Assembly (NCBI GenBank): GCA_016215105.1
Contig: JACRLJ010000002.1
Location: forward strand, 24,000-87,999
Direction: 5' to 3'
DNA: 64,000 nt
Source: Candidatus Hydrogenedentota bacterium
Lineage (GTDB): Bacteria > Hydrogenedentota > Hydrogenedentia > Hydrogenedentales > SLHB01
Shown in pieces: positions 23,962-31,788 of the stretch. The notes below the pieces were generated by a model. The model was not told the DNA's origin. It did no database searches and was given only the letters and a program-made list of their open reading frames with translations. Position numbers and translations under genes: made by a program. Position 1 is the first letter of the stretch. The number at the start of each line of letters is the position of its first letter.

Positions 23962-24573
23962 ATGACCCTCGTTCAACCCGTTATAGGCCGCGGAAATGTG
24001 AAGGTTGGGCCGATTCCTACCTTCAGCCTGCCGTCACGCTTCACTTGCCCCGGCGCCACGCCGTGGTGCCTGGAACATTGTTACGCGTGGCGGTTCGAAC
24101 GAATCTGGCCAAACTGCCGAGCGGCCTATGCGCTCAATCTCGTGTTGAGCTGGAACACGCGCCGGTTCGTCAAGGTCATGCATCGGAGAATTCCCAAAGA
24201 TCTTCCAGCGATGCGTATCCACGTGAGCGGCGATTTCTACTCTGCGCCCTACGTAACCATGTGGATATACATCGCACGGAGTAGCCCTCGGACCCAATTC
24301 TGGGCGTACACTCGAAGTTGGAATGTTCCCGCACTGCTGCCCGCGTTGGAACGTTTACGCGCCTTGCCCAATTTTGAGTTGTTCGCTTCCTCAGATCCGG
24401 GCATGCCCGACCCGCCGAGTCACTGGCGCGTAGCGTACCTGGAAACCGACCCGCGCGCCAATGGCCTTCCCTGCCCTCACCAGTACGGCGGCGCTTCCTC
24501 CTGCCACGAGTGCCGCTACTGCTTGCGCCCATATGCGCGCCAGAGATCACGAATGCAAAGGAACCTATCATGA
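23962..24573 (+). CDS. GP88-like phage/plasmid protein
   Basis: 203 residues from ATG 23962 (AGAAAGGAC upstream). The sequence resembles the mycobacteriophage gene-88 family: a Cys cluster FTCPGATPWCLEHCYAW, IHVSGDFYSAPYVTMWIYIA, TQFWAYTRSWNVP and FASSDPGMP, with further Cys near the end (PCPHQYGG, CHECRYCL). The order of Cys motif, GDFY and YTRS resembles radical SAM proteins in layout, but there is no CxxxCxxC motif. The role in the family is unknown. Its stop overlaps the RadC-like ATG (ATGA). Confidence 0.7.
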   Translation: MTLVQPVIGRGNVKVGPIPTFSLPSRFTCPGATPWCLEHCYAWRFERIWPNCRAAYALNLVLSWNTRRFVKVMHRRIPKDLPAMRIHVSGDFYSAPYVTMWIYIARSSPRTQFWAYTRSWNVPALLPALERLRALPNFELFASSDPGMPDPPSHWRVAYLETDPRANGLPCPHQYGGASSCHECRYCLRPYARQRSRMQRNLS

Positions 24574-25046
24574 ACCAACCGTCCAAGCCGTACACCATTC
24601 CCGTGTACAAACTGCAACTTGTCCAAGAAGGGACCTGTGAAGTCACGCATCTGTCCGATCCGGAACGAGTAGCGGAGTATCTCAAAGATGTCGCCGTTTC
24701 TGACCGTGAACAAATGGTCTGCTTGCATCTCAACACCAAGAACCGGCCCATCGGCCGGCAGACGGTGAGCATCGGCACCCTCAACGCCACACTCGTCCAT
24801 CCAAGGGAGGTCTTTAAGGCAGCCCTCATCGCGGATGGCAGTGGCGCGAGTAATATCATTTTGACCCACAACCATCCATCCGGCGACACCACACCCTCAC
24901 GCGAGGACGACGAAATCACCCGCAAGATCGCGCGAGCCGGAGCGCTTCTGGGCGTGCCGCTCCTCGACCACGTCATCGTCGCTCCAGGGGGCGGTTTCTT
25001 CTCCTACCGGAACTCGCGTCCGGACTGCCTCAAGGGAGGAGACTAG
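24570..25046 (+). CDS. radC: RadC-like JAB/MPN domain protein
   Basis: 158 residues from ATG 24570, overlapping the GP88-like stop. It carries the JAMM metal motif LTHNHPSGDTTPSREDDEIT and the GVPLLDHVIV strand, with upstream strands MVCLHLNTKNRPIG and STVTL-type VSIGTLNATLVHPREVFKAA. This is the short plasmid/phage form of RadC, lacking the N-terminal HhH part of the chromosomal protein. The biochemical role of RadC is unsettled, and a zinc-dependent hydrolase is likely. It ends two bases before the VWA gene. Confidence 0.8.
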   Translation: MNQPSKPYTIPVYKLQLVQEGTCEVTHLSDPERVAEYLKDVAVSDREQMVCLHLNTKNRPIGRQTVSIGTLNATLVHPREVFKAALIADGSGASNIILTHNHPSGDTTPSREDDEITRKIARAGALLGVPLLDHVIVAPGGGFFSYRNSRPDCLKGGD

Positions 25047-25048
25047 CC

Positions 25049-26356
25049 ATGAGAATCACCCTGGAAACCGTCCGCGAAACGCTCCGCAGCGCGTTAGGAA
25101 GGGATAGCTTCGTCGCCTCCTTCATCACTCGCGTCGACGAATCCGTCCACGTTCCGACCGCCAGCATCGGCGCCGATGGGCGCCTACGGTACAACCCTGA
25201 GTTCGTGAAACGCCACGTTCTGGGTGACGAAGACCTGTTCTGTCTTGTGCTTCATGAATGTATGCATCCCATGTTTGGTCATTTCATCCATGGTTTGGGC
25301 GAATTGGAGAACATAGCCGCGGACATGGTCATCAACGCCAGCATCAGCCAACTCTTCCCCCACCCAAGCGGCGAGGGCAGCCTTTTCAAGAAGCTCTACG
25401 ATCCCCATGGATTGCAGGGCCTGCTACGTCCCCAGAGCCGCATGGGCGACAGCCGCTACTGGAACCTGTACAACGTCTTCTACGGACGCAGCGTTGGCAA
25501 GGAATCCTGGCTCAGCGCCGGCGAAGTCATCCAAACGCTCAGGATTCTCACCCCGGAAGTGTCCATCCCACAGGTGCTGCTTCTGGGCTCCCATGGCGGC
25601 GGCGCAGGAGAAAAGCGCGAGACAAACGATTCTCCCGCTCTGGACACGGAAACCCTCGGAAGGATCGCGGAGGATCTCAAACGGGGCGTCAAGCGGAACG
25701 TGAATAAGATGGCCGGATACAGCGAGTGCCTCTATGAGTTGTTCCTCGACGCGCTCAAGACCCACCTCTCCATCAAGAAAGCACTGTTGCAAAAGTTTGC
25801 CACCAAGCAAAAGGTGGATAACTTCCGGCAGAGCGTCGAGCAACCGCGGGTCAGCGTCTCACCCATTCCGCTGCATCCGTCCAAACGGGACCTGGTGCTG
25901 CTTTCCGCGGGCATCGTTCCGTTCCACTACCACAACCGCGCCACCGGCGTGGTAACGCAGAAGCAAGGTCTCGCGGTCTACCTCGATGTGTCCGGAAGCG
26001 TCAATGAACATCTGCCGCATATCGTGGGACTGCTGCACAGCCTTAAGACCGAATTACGAACCATCTTCCTATTCAGCAACACGGTCGTGGAAGTCCCCTT
26101 CCAAGCCCTGCTGCGCGGGGAGATCAACACAACCTACGGTACGGATTTCAACTGTATCGCCGAGTCCATCCTCGCGCGGGGTCTGGACAAGGCCGTAATC
26201 CTCACCGACGGCTACGCCAGCTTGAAGCCCGAACTGCAAGACGACCTGAAGCGCCGCCACATACGGACCTTCACGGTCCTCTTCGGCGGCAAGGACGAAT
26301 GCCCGGAATTCGCGCCTTTGGGCGGCGTAGCGCAGTTGGAAGACATCACCCAATAG
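25049..26356 (+). CDS. Metallopeptidase-like plus VWA domain protein (DUF2201/VWA type)
   Basis: 435 residues. The N-terminal domain has FCLVLHECMHPMFGHFIHGL, an HEXXH (residues 69-73) as in the DUF2201 putative metallopeptidase domain. The C-terminal domain is VWA: LAVYLDVSGSVNEHLPHIV (MIDAS DVSGS at 313-317), a central Thr segment TTYGTDFN and AVILTDGYA. Such two-domain proteins are normally partners of MoxR AAA ATPases, and one is encoded at 27144. It starts two bases after radC with GGAGGAG upstream. Likely role: substrate adaptor for the ATPase, cytoplasmic. Confidence 0.8.
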   Translation: MRITLETVRETLRSALGRDSFVASFITRVDESVHVPTASIGADGRLRYNPEFVKRHVLGDEDLFCLVLHECMHPMFGHFIHGLGELENIAADMVINASISQLFPHPSGEGSLFKKLYDPHGLQGLLRPQSRMGDSRYWNLYNVFYGRSVGKESWLSAGEVIQTLRILTPEVSIPQVLLLGSHGGGAGEKRETNDSPALDTETLGRIAEDLKRGVKRNVNKMAGYSECLYELFLDALKTHLSIKKALLQKFATKQKVDNFRQSVEQPRVSVSPIPLHPSKRDLVLLSAGIVPFHYHNRATGVVTQKQGLAVYLDVSGSVNEHLPHIVGLLHSLKTELRTIFLFSNTVVEVPFQALLRGEINTTYGTDFNCIAESILARGLDKAVILTDGYASLKPELQDDLKRRHIRTFTVLFGGKDECPEFAPLGGVAQLEDITQ

Positions 26357-26372
26357 AAAGGAGACCAGTATC

Positions 26373-26747
26373 ATGCTCTACCGAGTTACCTGGGCCATCA
26401 ACATCGAATCCCGATCCTTTCCCGCCGCGGCGCGCAAGGCTCTCAGAATTCACCGCAACCCCGATTCAGTTGCCACGGTTTTTGATGTGCGGGACAGCCA
26501 AGGCGTCGTCCGCCAAATTCACCTTCCGTCCAACGCCGCGCCCAGTCCGGCTGGCACGGTACTCGTAGTCGTTCCCATGGAGGACGGCTTCGTACGCGAC
26601 GTCCAGGTTTTTCGCACCCACCGGGCTGCAAAGAAAGCCGAAGCGGCCTGGCTACACCAGCAAGACATCCTCGATGAGCAGGAGCGCGAGCACAAAGCCG
26701 ACTGGGGTACAGGCATCGCCATCTGGGAGTGTGACCTCAAAGGGTAA
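26373..26747 (+). CDS. Two-part small protein (plasmid domain plus family B)
   Basis: 124 residues. The first half (MLYRVTWAINIESRSFPAAA, RKALRIHRNPDSVATVFDV) is a small plasmid-type domain found on many mobile elements. The second half (VVVPMEDGFVRDVQVF, RAAKKAEAAWLHQQDI, IAIWECDLKG) is a family B unit like the proteins at 22059 and 26850. The fusion suggests the two parts act together. AGAAAGGAGA precedes the ATG. It ends before a strong terminator. Confidence 0.6.
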   Translation: MLYRVTWAINIESRSFPAAARKALRIHRNPDSVATVFDVRDSQGVVRQIHLPSNAAPSPAGTVLVVVPMEDGFVRDVQVFRTHRAAKKAEAAWLHQQDILDEQEREHKADWGTGIAIWECDLKG

Positions 26748-26774
26748 ACACCTCAGCATGGCGAACCACATACC

Positions 26775-26817
26775 GGGGAGACATCCATGCCATGGGATGT
26801 CTCCCCTCAGCTTTTTT
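26775..26817 (+). terminator. Strong intrinsic terminator
   Basis: Arms GGGGAGACATCC (26775-26786) and GGATGTCTCCCC (26795-26806), 12 perfect pairs, then TCAGCTTTTTT. It ends the GP88-radC-VWA unit. Confidence 0.8.
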
Positions 26818-26849
26818 GAGCGCAAGAACAACGAAGGAGGTGATTGAAT

Positions 26850-27044
26850 GTGACCGTATTCGTGACCATCGAAACCTGCCAAGGCATCGTCTCGGAGACC
26901 CGGGTCTTCCTCACGGACAAATCCGCACGCAAAGCGGAACGGAAATGGCTGAAGGCCAACGGCATCAAGGACGACGAGAACCGGCAGGGGAAATCAGACA
27001 ACGGGACCGAGTGCCTCCGCCTGGAGTGCAAACTCGAACCGTAA
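26850..27044 (+). CDS. Family B small protein, copy 3
   Basis: 64 residues. A GTG at 26850, nine bases after AAGGAGG, is a better start than the TTG at 26844, which is only three bases away. Pattern TVFVTIETCQGIVSETRVFL, then SARKAERKWLKANGIKDDEN and LRLECKLEP: the family B strand pair, KAE helix and EC-L ending. It sits alone between two intrinsic terminators, so it is its own short transcript unless read-through occurs. That is unusual for so small a gene and suggests independent or attenuated control. Confidence 0.6.
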   Translation: MTVFVTIETCQGIVSETRVFLTDKSARKAERKWLKANGIKDDENRQGKSDNGTECLRLECKLEP

Positions 27045-27071
27045 GCAAAAAACGAATGTGTCGTGTGTGAC

Positions 27072-27111
27072 GTGGAGAAGCATCCCTGTTGGAGCTTCTC
27101 CACACTTTTTT
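27072..27111 (+). terminator. Strong intrinsic terminator
   Basis: Arms GTGGAGAAGC (27072-27081) and GCTTCTCCAC (27094-27103), followed by ACTTTTTT. It lies after the family B gene and 33 bases before the MoxR gene start, so the MoxR operon needs its own promoter or depends on read-through. Confidence 0.75.
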
Positions 27112-27143
27112 GTGAACAAACCAATCAACGGAGGTAAACCATC

Positions 27144-28634
27144 ATGATCCTGCAACAACTCGGTATTTACGGATGGAAAGAAGCCGACGAAAACCTCGTC
27201 CTGGCTTCCCTGTTAACCGGCGACCCGCTATTGCTCATTGGCAACCACGGGTGCGCCAAAACGCATGTGGCCAACAAGGTGGCCCAAGCGCTGGGTCGAA
27301 AGTTCCTGGTATACGATGCCTCGAAGGCGATGTTCGAAGACGTGTTGGGCTATCCCAACGTGGAGAAGCTCAAACACGGCGTGGTCGAGTACGTGCCGAG
27401 TCCCGTCACCATCTGGGACAAGGAACTCGTACTCATTGATGAGCTGAACCGGGCCGTCCCGGAGCTTCAGTCCAAATGGCTCGAAGTGATCCGCTCACGC
27501 AAGATTATGGGCTTTCCGACCGAAGTAAAGTGGGTCTGGAGCGCCATGAATCCCATGAGTTATTCCGCCACCAACGTGCTCGACGCCGCGCTTATCGGGC
27601 GCTTTGCGTTCTTCGTCTACCCGCCCGATGTGCTGCAAATGGACGAGCAAGACCGCATCCGGGTCGCCACCCATATTAATGGTGATGACGCGCCCAGCCT
27701 GTGTGTTTGGACGCAGGGCCGCACCGCCGGGACCGTTCCATCGGACTTAGTCGCGGCCACCGGCGTGAAAATGCGCGAGACCTTGCAACGCGCCGGCGCG
27801 CACTTCCTGCGCCTCAAAGAACAACTCTCGACGCTGGCGGAGTTCCTGGCCAAATTCGCCGACCTGCTCATGCGGGAAACCAAAGGCGAAGTATCCCTGG
27901 ACGGCCGGCGGCTCGGGTTCATCCACCGCAACCTGCTCGCCAACCGCGCCATCGAACTGGCCAAGGCGGAAGTGTTCCAGGCGTCCCTCCCAGATTTCGT
28001 TACGTCATCCCGGTACGTGGTCCAATCCAGCATCCCCGTCGGACTGAATGACGCCTCCCTCAAACGCGAGGAAGCCGTCCACAAAATGGAAGTCTGCTTT
28101 GACCTCCTCAACCGCTACTTCGAGGAAGGCGCCGAACTGGCCACGGTAAATCTCATCTACGAGTTGCTTACTACCCCCGACCTCATGCGGCGGGCAAAAC
28201 TGCTGCTTACCGAGAACCTGGGTGAGTTCGCGTTGTCCAAAGCCTGGACCGATCTCATGGCCGAGGACCGGGACATCTCCCTCCTGGCCTATACCGCGCT
28301 CCAGGTCGAGGCGCGCCGGCCCGGCACCGTGCCGCAGGAACTCCTGGCGTCCCTGTGCGCCAAAGTGTCCCAAATCACGCTGAGTTCGGCGTGCGTGCCG
28401 CGCCTGGAAGGCGACGCCATCGAGTATGTCGAGGAAGTGGAGCGACTGCTCCAACAGGACTCGGACCTGGCCAAACTGGTGGCGTACCAGCGGGTCGGAG
28501 AGCTTGTCCGATCCGGAACTATCACTCCCAAGACCATCAAAGAGACCGAACAGGCGATCGCGGAAGACATCCAGACCTTTGAACAGATGCTGGCCGATCA
28601 CGACGCATCCATGAAAGGAGAGAAAGCCGCATGA
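27144..28634 (+). CDS. MoxR-like AAA+ ATPase
   Basis: 496 residues, ACGGAGG before the ATG. AAA+ core: Walker A GNHGCAKT (33-40, a MoxR-type variant with Cys-Ala), Walker B ELVLIDELNRA (about 94-104), sensor 1 VWSAMNP near 134, and an arginine-finger segment AALIGRFAFFVYPP. The C-terminal half is helical. MoxR ATPases unfold or assemble target proteins together with VWA partners, one of which lies upstream at 25049. The stop overlaps the SAP-protein start (ATGA). Cytoplasmic; substrate unknown. Confidence 0.8.
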   Translation: MILQQLGIYGWKEADENLVLASLLTGDPLLLIGNHGCAKTHVANKVAQALGRKFLVYDASKAMFEDVLGYPNVEKLKHGVVEYVPSPVTIWDKELVLIDELNRAVPELQSKWLEVIRSRKIMGFPTEVKWVWSAMNPMSYSATNVLDAALIGRFAFFVYPPDVLQMDEQDRIRVATHINGDDAPSLCVWTQGRTAGTVPSDLVAATGVKMRETLQRAGAHFLRLKEQLSTLAEFLAKFADLLMRETKGEVSLDGRRLGFIHRNLLANRAIELAKAEVFQASLPDFVTSSRYVVQSSIPVGLNDASLKREEAVHKMEVCFDLLNRYFEEGAELATVNLIYELLTTPDLMRRAKLLLTENLGEFALSKAWTDLMAEDRDISLLAYTALQVEARRPGTVPQELLASLCAKVSQITLSSACVPRLEGDAIEYVEEVERLLQQDSDLAKLVAYQRVGELVRSGTITPKTIKETEQAIAEDIQTFEQMLADHDASMKGEKAA

Positions 28635-30022
28635 ACACCCTCAAAACCTTCCGGTTCTGGCTCGAGCCAGACCAGGACATCCCACGATTCAGACGGCTGC
28701 AATGGGAGCTTATCGAGGTTCCCGTCGCTGAAGTCCTGCTTCAAGGCATCCACCCTTGGGCCGGCGCGGACAAACACCCCTCCTTGCTGGAGGAGTTCGT
28801 CAAGCACATGAACAGCGGCGCAGCCAAAGTGGCCTCGCTGGAGCCGATGCAGTACAGCCACGACATCACCTCCAGCCGTGACTATTGCTGGAGTGGGGCC
28901 TGCCTCTTCCAGGCCACGCTGAAGAATATCCAGCAAAACCTTTGTTTTGTCGACAGCCTTAGCTACCTCGAACTGCTGGAGATCGCCAAGGACCGCCTGC
29001 GAACGGCCTGGGGCAATGGACTAGCCTTGACACTGGCCAAGAGCGCCTATCCAGGGTTCCAGGAGTTACGCCAGTTCCTCAAAAGCAAGGACAAGAACAT
29101 GAAACTGTCCAGCTACGACGACCTTGAACGTTACAATCTCGGGACGGTGCTCTCGCTGGACGACTTCGCGGAACGGGACACCCTGCTCATTTCCGAGGGT
29201 ATCCCGACCAAGAACTTCCGGTCCATGTCGGCGTTGTCCGAGATCGCGGACGAGCACGGGCGGCTATGCCTCGTTCCCGAAATACGGGACCTGAGTGTCG
29301 CGGTCATCACCAAGTCCGATCAGCCGCATGTCTGTGGCACGCACGTGATGTGGCACGTCACCCGCTCGGGAAACGTGTTAATGTTCCGGCCCGACACCGG
29401 AGAAAGCATCGTCAAACGCGAAGCCGCTGCCGAATTCGCCAAGCGCTGGCGTACGAACCAAGGCCACTTGGTGTTCCAAACCACCCTGGACCGGCTCAGC
29501 GAGATGACGGAAAAAGGAGAAGGCGCGCCATCCTTCCCCACCCTGCGCTACGGGGCGAAATCCAACGCGCCCACCGCGACGCTATCCCTGCAACCCTCCA
29601 AAGTGCCCGCGTTCTACATCGGGAAGTATCCAAGTAGACGATGCTCAGGAGACCAACTCCGGGAAATCCTGCGGACGCATGGCGTACCCATGACCGGCAA
29701 TAAGGAGGCCATGGTCCTGAAGCTGGCCAAGCTTGCGGCGGATAAGTACGAGCAAAGAAGGACGGAACTCGACCGCTTCTTCACGCGGCACCGTTACGTG
29801 CGCATCGGACAAGAACCGGCCAACGCCGAATACTTCGCTGTCTTGGAGGATATGGGTCACCTGCGTAACCTGCTGCTGACCATGTATGCGATGAAACACC
29901 TGCGCGGCGGCGCCGTTCTGGAGCCCGCGCACGAGAACGCGACGTACACGGTCGAGGAATTGGCCAGAGCGCTGGTGACGGGCAAGGTTGGCCTATCCGG
30001 AGGGTTCCTACGGGTGGCGTAA
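28631..30022 (+). CDS. SAP-domain protein coupled to MoxR ATPase
   Basis: 463 residues starting in an ATGA overlap. Residues about 338-372 form a SAP motif: CSGDQLREILRTHGVPMTGN followed by KEAMVLKLAKLA, a helix-extended-helix DNA-binding module. Residues 1-330 are an unrecognised alpha/beta region (LFQATLKNIQQNLCFVDSL, DEHGRLCLVPEIRDLSVAVI), and the last 90 are helical. It looks like the DNA-facing member of the MoxR-VWA set. If the ATPase acts on it, the module may remodel a DNA-bound complex; that is inference. Confidence 0.6.
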   Translation: MNTLKTFRFWLEPDQDIPRFRRLQWELIEVPVAEVLLQGIHPWAGADKHPSLLEEFVKHMNSGAAKVASLEPMQYSHDITSSRDYCWSGACLFQATLKNIQQNLCFVDSLSYLELLEIAKDRLRTAWGNGLALTLAKSAYPGFQELRQFLKSKDKNMKLSSYDDLERYNLGTVLSLDDFAERDTLLISEGIPTKNFRSMSALSEIADEHGRLCLVPEIRDLSVAVITKSDQPHVCGTHVMWHVTRSGNVLMFRPDTGESIVKREAAAEFAKRWRTNQGHLVFQTTLDRLSEMTEKGEGAPSFPTLRYGAKSNAPTATLSLQPSKVPAFYIGKYPSRRCSGDQLREILRTHGVPMTGNKEAMVLKLAKLAADKYEQRRTELDRFFTRHRYVRIGQEPANAEYFAVLEDMGHLRNLLLTMYAMKHLRGGAVLEPAHENATYTVEELARALVTGKVGLSGGFLRVA

Positions 30023-30032
30023 CCCATAACAG

Positions 30033-30071
30033 GGGAGGCGGAAGCGTCCAACATTGGCGCTTTCGCCTCCC
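30033..30071. terminator. Hairpin between convergent genes
   Basis: Arms of 14 bases, 30033-30046 and 30058-30071, pair with one mismatch (GGGAGGCGGAAGCG against CGCTTTCGCCTCCC). It lies between the SAP gene stop and the convergent gene ending at 30109, so it may serve as a terminator for the plus-strand operon. No T-run. Confidence 0.55.
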
Positions 30072-30108
30072 AAAGGCTGTCTTGTATGCTCGTCAAACCG
30101 CAGGCTGA

Positions 30109-31389
30109 CTACTGCTCCAGCGTAAATCCCGCGGGGAGGAGTTTCTGAGTAAGGCCGCCCGCGGTGAAAGAACGCTTGGCGGGAACGTCAACGAATCGTT
30201 GTTTACCAATATAGTTCTTAAGCGTGTTCGCAACATTCCGTTCGGGCCCCGACCCTTTCAACGCCTGAGACAATTCGATAAACCCGCCCAGACCGCATTC
30301 CTTCAAGATACTTGCAACGTCTTTGTCTTCTCGCAGATCGCCGTAAAGCAGGGTCCAGGGATCGTCAAGATGCAGGTATTCTATGTCTTCGCGTTTGAGG
30401 CCGAGCTTTTGGCGCAAGAGTTCCGCTTCCGGCGTGCCCTGCATGGTTGGGGACAGAAAAGTCCGAAGGACCACCTTCTCCTCAACCAGAGACGCGGCGA
30501 AGTAGCCGGGGATCGTCTCATCCGCTCCAACCTTGACGAGGTACTCCCCGTTGGGATTCCGTATGACTTCCGGCGTCAAGAGCGCCCTGACTGCCAGTCC
30601 CAGTACGAAATCCGCAACGATGGGCTGGTCGATGCGAAATCTCTCACAGAGACGCGTCAACGCATGCTCTTGGATATACACCGGAAGTGACTCCGTCCGG
30701 TCCTTGATCCCGAAGATGGAACTCGGCCATTCCAGCGGTTCGGGCTTCTCAACCCGGCCGAATCCATCGTAACACCGCACGCACGGACGGACCTTCCCGT
30801 CGATCGTAATGCGCTCAGTTTCGGGCGCCAATCTCTCGATGCGAACGATAATCACGGGACTCGCCGGGTTTTCCCTAAAATCCAGGGAAGACCAATACAA
30901 TGGCCCCTCGATGCGGGAATGGCAGGCGAGGATGGTCCCGACGTGCTTCTCCACCGTTACGAACGCCTGTTCTGCCAGTTCCTCTTTGTTCCAGGCGTCG
31001 AATGCCCGGGCAAAACAGATCTCGGCGTCAGCGCACTGGTCGCGCGACGCGTCGGAATTGACCCAATTAACATAACTTTGTATGGGTATGATGAGTTCAA
31101 TCACGTCCTTGGCGTTGACACCACTTTTTCCATCGGTGCGGTCCACGACGGCCTTTTGAAGTTCTTCCGTGAGCGCGTGCTTGAGTTCCACTGACGCCGT
31201 GTCGCCCGCGTCACCACCGGCCACCTCGATTTCCAAGCGTGCCCTGTGGACCTTGCAGAAATAATTCTGGATGTGGGGTGGCAGCCCTTGAAAGGCGTCC
31301 AACAGACCGCAAAGACTGAGGAAATGGCGGAACTTCTCGCGCCTATTCTGGCGTTTTTCACGATTTCGAAGCTTTTTCTTGCTCGGCAC
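30109..31389 (-). CDS. Hypothetical protein with basic N-terminus
   Basis: 426 residues from a GTG at 31389 (GAGGGA six bases upstream). The first 20 residues are strongly basic (PSKKKLRNREKRQNRREK). The rest is an acidic, globular alpha/beta protein, including VRPCVRCYDGFG, PVYIQEHALTRLCERF and VVLRTFLSPTMQGTPEAELL. No membrane segment and no motif I recognise. The ALTRLCERF-type helix and basic head may indicate nucleic-acid contact. It is the only minus-strand gene between the MoxR and SPL genes and may be under separate control. Confidence 0.5.
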   Translation of the reverse strand: MPSKKKLRNREKRQNRREKFRHFLSLCGLLDAFQGLPPHIQNYFCKVHRARLEIEVAGGDAGDTASVELKHALTEELQKAVVDRTDGKSGVNAKDVIELIIPIQSYVNWVNSDASRDQCADAEICFARAFDAWNKEELAEQAFVTVEKHVGTILACHSRIEGPLYWSSLDFRENPASPVIIVRIERLAPETERITIDGKVRPCVRCYDGFGRVEKPEPLEWPSSIFGIKDRTESLPVYIQEHALTRLCERFRIDQPIVADFVLGLAVRALLTPEVIRNPNGEYLVKVGADETIPGYFAASLVEEKVVLRTFLSPTMQGTPEAELLRQKLGLKREDIEYLHLDDPWTLLYGDLREDKDVASILKECGLGGFIELSQALKGSGPERNVANTLKNYIGKQRFVDVPAKRSFTAGGLTQKLLPAGFTLEQ

Positions 31390-31788
31390 GAATCGTCCCT
31401 CAAGTTTGCTTCGTAGTGATTACGAATGGCCAACACGATTCCGCGTCCACTGCATCTACGGTCTTGCTTACGCCGGCCCTCAGAATCAGGTACATCGCGG
31501 CCGGTTTCATGACCTCAGGTGTGCCCGTCTTACGTACCCCATCTTACAACGGTGTCATGATGTGTCCCAAACTCGCCAGAGCCCTCCTGCGAACTGCGAA
31601 AGAACGCAAGAAAGGCAGGGATGGTTGTCTAATCCCGGTCTCTCAAGGGTGCCTGCCTCGGTGTACTGTCCACTGCCGGAGAGGCTTCGGAATTGCCTGT
31701 CAGCGCCGCGCCGCACATTCAGTGGACAAGAACGGTCTATAAGGGTAAGGGGGGACGCGCCGTCCCCTGCAAACAGGAGGTTCACACC
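31390..31788. promoter_or_regulatory. Intergenic region with a perfect hairpin upstream of the SPL-like gene
   Basis: No gene is supported over about 400 bases. At 31751-31757 and 31761-31767, GGGGACG and CGTCCCC form a perfect 7-bp hairpin with a 3-base loop. The SPL gene's ribosome-binding site (AACAGGAGG) lies 12 bases downstream. The hairpin is probably a 5'-leader element. Divergent promoters for both flanking genes must be here, but I cannot assign them. Confidence 0.4.

Noticed and set aside
31693..31788. Upstream extension of the SPL-like gene
   Set aside because: The frame is open but the only good ribosome-binding site serves ATG 31789, and the hairpin at 31751 lies in the leader.
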